A DNA stretch of 64,000 nucleotides, from contig CM030709.1 in assembly GCA_017979445.1 (NCBI GenBank), forward strand, positions 372,001-436,000, in the 5' to 3' direction. How positions within the stretch are numbered: the stretch's first letter is position 1; each line of letters opens with the position of its first letter. Source of the stretch: Akebia trifoliata (taxonomy: Eukaryota; Streptophyta; Magnoliopsida; Ranunculales; Lardizabalaceae). The position numbers and the translations under genes are program-made. Below the pieces are notes generated by a model. It saw only the letters and a list, made by a program, of their open reading frames with translations. It was not told the DNA's origin and did not search any database. Shown one piece after another: positions 60,601 to 64,000 of the stretch.

Positions 60601-63600
60601 TTGGGATTGGGCACTGACTGACTTTGCGGAAATTGCCTTACGTTAACTTACCGAAATAGGGTGTTGACACTTTCTATAACGGTCCCACTTGCTGACTCAG
60701 GGACATGTCCTACGAAGGCTGAAATTCCTTTCCCTTGACTTGTCAAATGATTGTTGTATCACCTACCTATTATGGCTAAGCTTGACGTGGTCTACCTAAT
60801 CTTAATCTTCAAGGATGAATAGGACCTATTATGGTTTATAAATTTCATACATTTTTATAATTTGGATTTTCGAACATTTCTTACAATCGAAAAAGCATAA
60901 TTTGTGAAAAATTTAGTGGACCATTTTTTATGATTGCAAGGAAATATACAGGTTTTTTTTCCCTAGGTTACATCTAGTTTTTGTAATAAAGCAACCTAGG
61001 AAGTTATTTTTTCCCCCAAAAAAATCTTTGTACCTTAGGAAAAAGTGAAATCTTGAAAATTAGAGACTTGGAGAAAAAAAGAAGAAGAGGGAAAACCAAT
61101 GATCGACTCAAACTTGGTCAATTGATTTTTTCAGGTGAGGAAACTCATCCCTTTCGTGACCTTTTTTTTTGTCAGACATCTACGTGACCAAACTAGGAAG
61201 TTCTTTTTCCCCCGAAAAAAATCTGTCCCTTAGGAAAAAGTGAAATCTTGAAAATTAGAGACTTGGAGAAAAAAAGAAGTGGGAAAACCAATGATCGACT
61301 CAAACTTGATCAATTGATTTTTTTCAGGTGAGGAAACTCATCTCTCTTGGGACCTTTTTTTTTTTGTTTTTTTGTTTTTTTTGTTTTTTGTAAGACATCT
61401 ATGTGACCGCTAGAGAATAAACAAACCCCAAAAAATCTTGAACTAGAGGAACTTTTCCAACATTGTTCTTCTTCTGAAAACTAAACACAATCCTAGAGAT
61501 TTTGGGCCTTCACTTTTTATTTATTGTGGTACACTATAATTTCCTGAAGTGATACAAATTCATAATTAATTTTGCTTCCACAAAAACGCAATTGAGGTAG
61601 TGCATCAAGTTAGATGTTCAGGTCTTCAATTGGCAGTAATTAAACTTTGCTCTCTTTCTTTTCTATCCCCAAGCTTCGGAAATTATTAAAATCCTTTTGA
61701 CAGATCTCTAATCTGATGAAGGGGACCTGTACAATTCTTTGCTTGAAAGCAAAGTTTCTATTATCTTAGGTTATATCCTTTGATTCTCATTATGGCATAA
61801 TATTTGGTGGGAGTGAATAGATCCTAACGTGGATAAGTTCAAGATGATACTTGATGCAGGACAACTTAGCTTTCATTGATTTTAGGTCTGTTATAAGGTG
61901 AAAGATTTATGCCTAAAAGGTTAATTGGTAAAGGATAAATCCAAAATTTTGCAACAAGGTGTTGTATTTAGGTTTAGGGGTATGAAATAAGATTAGGTAA
62001 TTCGGTATATACAGATTTAGGAAAGAGATATATGATAGATTTAGAGAAGAGATAAATGATATAGGATGTTTATGGTTTAGGGAAGAGGATTGGATGGATT
62101 TCTTGATGTGGTTAAAAGATTCTTGATGCTTTTTTTATAGGCTCAAACCAAAAAGTAAAAGAAACAGAAGAAGAATAAAAAGAAAAAAAGATGATAGATT
62201 TACCTTGGAATCACACTAATGATTTGCATGTATGCATCCACATCCACACCAAGTTGGATTCTCCCCTACTCTAATAAAAAAGAGTTGACAGGAAAGTTCT
62301 GTAAATTTGTTTTATTCATCAAAAAGACTAATAAAAACTATGAAAACATCGTTTAAATGCCAATGAAAGAAACACTAATAGAAAAGACTTTTAATTTGTA
62401 AACTAGCTTACACTTCAAGGAATTTTCCCGGAAAAGTAACTTTCCAAAGATAGAAAATTTTTGGAAATAAAAACTTTCCAAAAAAATAGTAAAATTCCTA
62501 ATCACTTAATTGGCTGGTCCACTTATTAATTAAAATAAAAGTCTCCTTGGGCCTGCATCCTAATAACTAGAAAACATAAAATTGTCCACTATAAAAGTCC
62601 AAAATAGAAAAATAACTAAAACCTAAGTATTATAAAGCTATGGCCATGTATAGGTCATTCTAATGGATCCAAATGCAGTCCACATGCACTCTCCAATGTG
62701 GAGTCTTTAATAGGCTTTTGACTTTATTAGTGTTCTGCATTTGTATTTTTGTGATCAAATTTTGCTGCAGTTTGTGTTGCTTGTCTGCAGTCTTTTGTTT
62801 TGTCCATGTTTGTTTAGTAGAGCCTATGTTGTGCTTGATTCCTTGTGTTTCTCTCCTTTCTCATTCAATAAATTTGTGTTGGTTAAAAGTAATTAATAAA
62901 AGCATGTTTTTAAACCTTTATTTTGGCGAGTTTGATAAGCAATTTGATGTCAGTTGAATCGTGTTTTTTAGTTTAATCACAGAAAATTTTCATTCCCTCT
63001 TTTCCTTGTAACAGGGTCACAGGAATTATTCCTTCGCATCCAGAATGAAGGAGAGAGCACTTTGAATGTGACTATTAGTGTTCCAGCTTCTGTTAAAATT
63101 GATTCTAAAGAGCTAGAAATACCCAAACAGGATGCCAAAACGGTATGGTCCATAGTCTTTTTGGAATCTCTTTAAAGTTTTGATCTGATCTTCATGAAAA
63201 TGTAGGTTGGATATGGCTCACCGCTTCTAGAAAATCTAAGGAAACGAATACCTAATATGATAGCAGAAAAATATTATATTGGCTTTAGATAGAATTGTAT
63301 GGAGGAACATGATTCGTTCAGCTGACCCAAATTTTTGAGACTAGGTTTTGACGAGGATGATTATGACCATAAAATATCATAAATGACTGGTCCTATACTA
63401 TAGGATTTGGTGGTTGTGCAAATCTGACATTTGAGTTCATATATACCCAACTCCCAGCTCCCTAACGTCGATGGATTGATATAAACATTAAGAAATCTCA
63501 AATTTGAAAAAATAATAAAAAGAAAAAAAAAAGAAAATCAGCTCTTGTGTTTTTAAAACAATCCAAAGCCAAGTGCCAGCCTTTCTGGTGGCACACAAAT

Positions 63601-64000
63601 GAGCCACTCTTTTCATGATTGTCTGATCATTTTGTTCAGGACTTCAAGAATGGGATCATCATGGTTCACCCTACTTCTTTTTATTATCTTTAGTGACTAA
63701 GCCTCGGTAATAACGCTTCGTTTGTTTCAGATCACTGTCTCAGTAAATGTTGAAGAAAGTAGTAAGATAGTATTAAATGGTGGAAACGGGGTTTGCACAC
63801 TTTACATTATATCTGAAGGGAACTTTTTCCAGCGAATCCCTTCTTATGCCACCCGTTTGACCCCGATCTATGGCGCCTACTTTTTGTTTCTCATTGCTCT
63901 GATTATTGGAGGGACATGGGCCTGCTGCAAGTTCGGGAAGAAAGGGCGCAGAGGTGATGGTGGAGTCCCATATCAGGAACTTGAAATGGGGATGCCAGGA
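57643..64000 (+). CDS. DUF7356-like single-pass membrane protein, 3' partial
   Basis: Exons seen: 57643-57774, 57868-58108, 63015-63142, 63731 to beyond the window edge; phases fit. Product so far about 257 aa: signal peptide (VLAVILLVLIVVEGSDGS), a hydrophilic Ser/Asn/Lys-rich stretch with a Cys pair (NCEASSNKCKYKQMVACLQN), a beta-rich domain (QELFLRIQNEGESTLNVTIS ... KELEIPKQDAKT) reminiscent of immunoglobulin-like folds, a transmembrane helix (YFLFLIALIIGGTWACC, about residues 216-233) and a cytosolic tail starting KFGKKGRRGDGG then YQELEMGMP. The YQELEMG tail is conserved in plant DUF7356 proteins as I recall; role unknown. Intron 2 is 4.9 kb and full of repeats. Confidence 0.85.
58968..59741. 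mobile_element. MITE related to 30272-30640, interrupted by LINE 3' ends
   Basis: Outer ends TGGATCAAGTGGCAATCC (left) and TGGGATCAGGTGACAATCC (right, reverse-complemented) are inverted repeats, continuing with TTGACAA.CATTTGTC and ATGGGTTAGAAGTTCC. The inner ATGATCTC..TATGG..AGGAG / AAATCAACTTATTCC and TTTTGATGGGGTTAGAAGTT parts match the 30-kb MITE. About 59046-59275 and 59307-59490 interrupt the left arm. The flanking TATATA is AT-repeat sequence, so the target duplication is unclear. Confidence 0.72.
59307..59490 (+). mobile_element. 5'-truncated LINE 3' end
   Basis: Ends CAATATATATTATACTTATC then a 16-A tail. The TACTTATCAAAA tail is characteristic of plant L1 LINEs. No reverse transcriptase remains. 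Confidence 0.65.
59760..59898 (-). mobile_element. SINE-like, tRNA-derived, antisense in intron
   Basis: On the - strand TTGGTAAGCTGGTAAAGTC (A-box-like) precedes AGGTTCAAGACCC (B-box-like) by about 45 bp. No poly-A tail or target duplication is clear. Confidence 0.45.
60197..60312 (-). mobile_element. LINE 3' end fragment, antisense
   Basis: The + strand T-run followed by GATAAATCAAAGATCTTTATT is the reverse of a LINE tail (AATAAAGATC..TTTATCAAAAA). The flanking text AGAAGACCATGAAGCAAAGT resembles LINE 3' UTR sequence at 59060-59100. Confidence 0.5.
60992..61405 (+). repeat. About 200-bp tandem duplication in intron
   Basis: Two direct copies (60992-61188 and 61189-61405) share AACTAGGAAGTT-like starts, CTTAGGAAAAAGTGAAATCT, GACTTGGAGAAAAAAAGAAG, GATCGACTCAAACTTG and AGACATCTA.GTGACC ends. 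Length differences are mostly in T-runs. Confidence 0.88.

Overview
The window is nuclear DNA from a flowering plant, most likely a eudicot. Genes are split by AT-rich GT-AG introns, intergenic space is AT-rich, and there are plant-type LTR-retrotransposon, MITE, SINE and LINE remnants plus a fragment of plastid DNA. No CRISPR, operon or prokaryotic structure is present. The species cannot be told from the sequence alone.

Five protein-coding genes lie on the + strand. (1) About 133-4788: the 3' end of a SCY1-like pseudokinase/HEAT-repeat gene (CTEXP/SCYL family). (2) 23768-29651: a complete five-exon gene for a lung-seven-transmembrane-receptor family protein, 527 codons. (3) 33035-42194: a complete gene of about 15 exons for a conserved plant protein of unknown function, about 770 aa. 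(4) 48664-55089: a complete twelve-exon vacuolar sorting receptor (VSR/BP-80), 624 aa. (5) 57643 to the right edge: the 5' part of a DUF7356-like single-pass membrane protein. Exon phases were checked by hand and stay in frame through genes 2, 3, 4 and the visible parts of 1 and 5. Products 1 and 4 act in the endomembrane/trafficking system. The neighbourhood looks like ordinary gene order rather than a functional cluster.

The space between genes 1 and 2 is taken up by a 13.5-kb Ty3/gypsy element of the Tat/Ogre type (8460-21962), read on the - strand. It has two near-identical 1.74-1.77-kb LTRs, a CCA-anchored primer binding site, a polypurine tract, a frameshifted pol (RT, RNase H, an extra archaeal-type RNase H, integrase) and an extra ORF on the opposite strand between pol and the 3' LTR. 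Where gag and protease should be, I see only three tandem arrays; the units of two of them are perfect or near-perfect hairpins. This is the most unusual structure in the window.

Smaller mobile DNA includes a hAT-like non-autonomous element (5676-6729), a tRNA-derived SINE with a 15-bp target duplication (22173-22326), a MITE at 30272-30640, a related MITE broken by LINE 3' ends in the last gene's large intron (58968-59741), a plastid rpoB/ndhD fragment in an intron of gene 3, and a G-box palindrome upstream of the VSR gene. The region 42.2-48.3 kb holds no gene that I can support.
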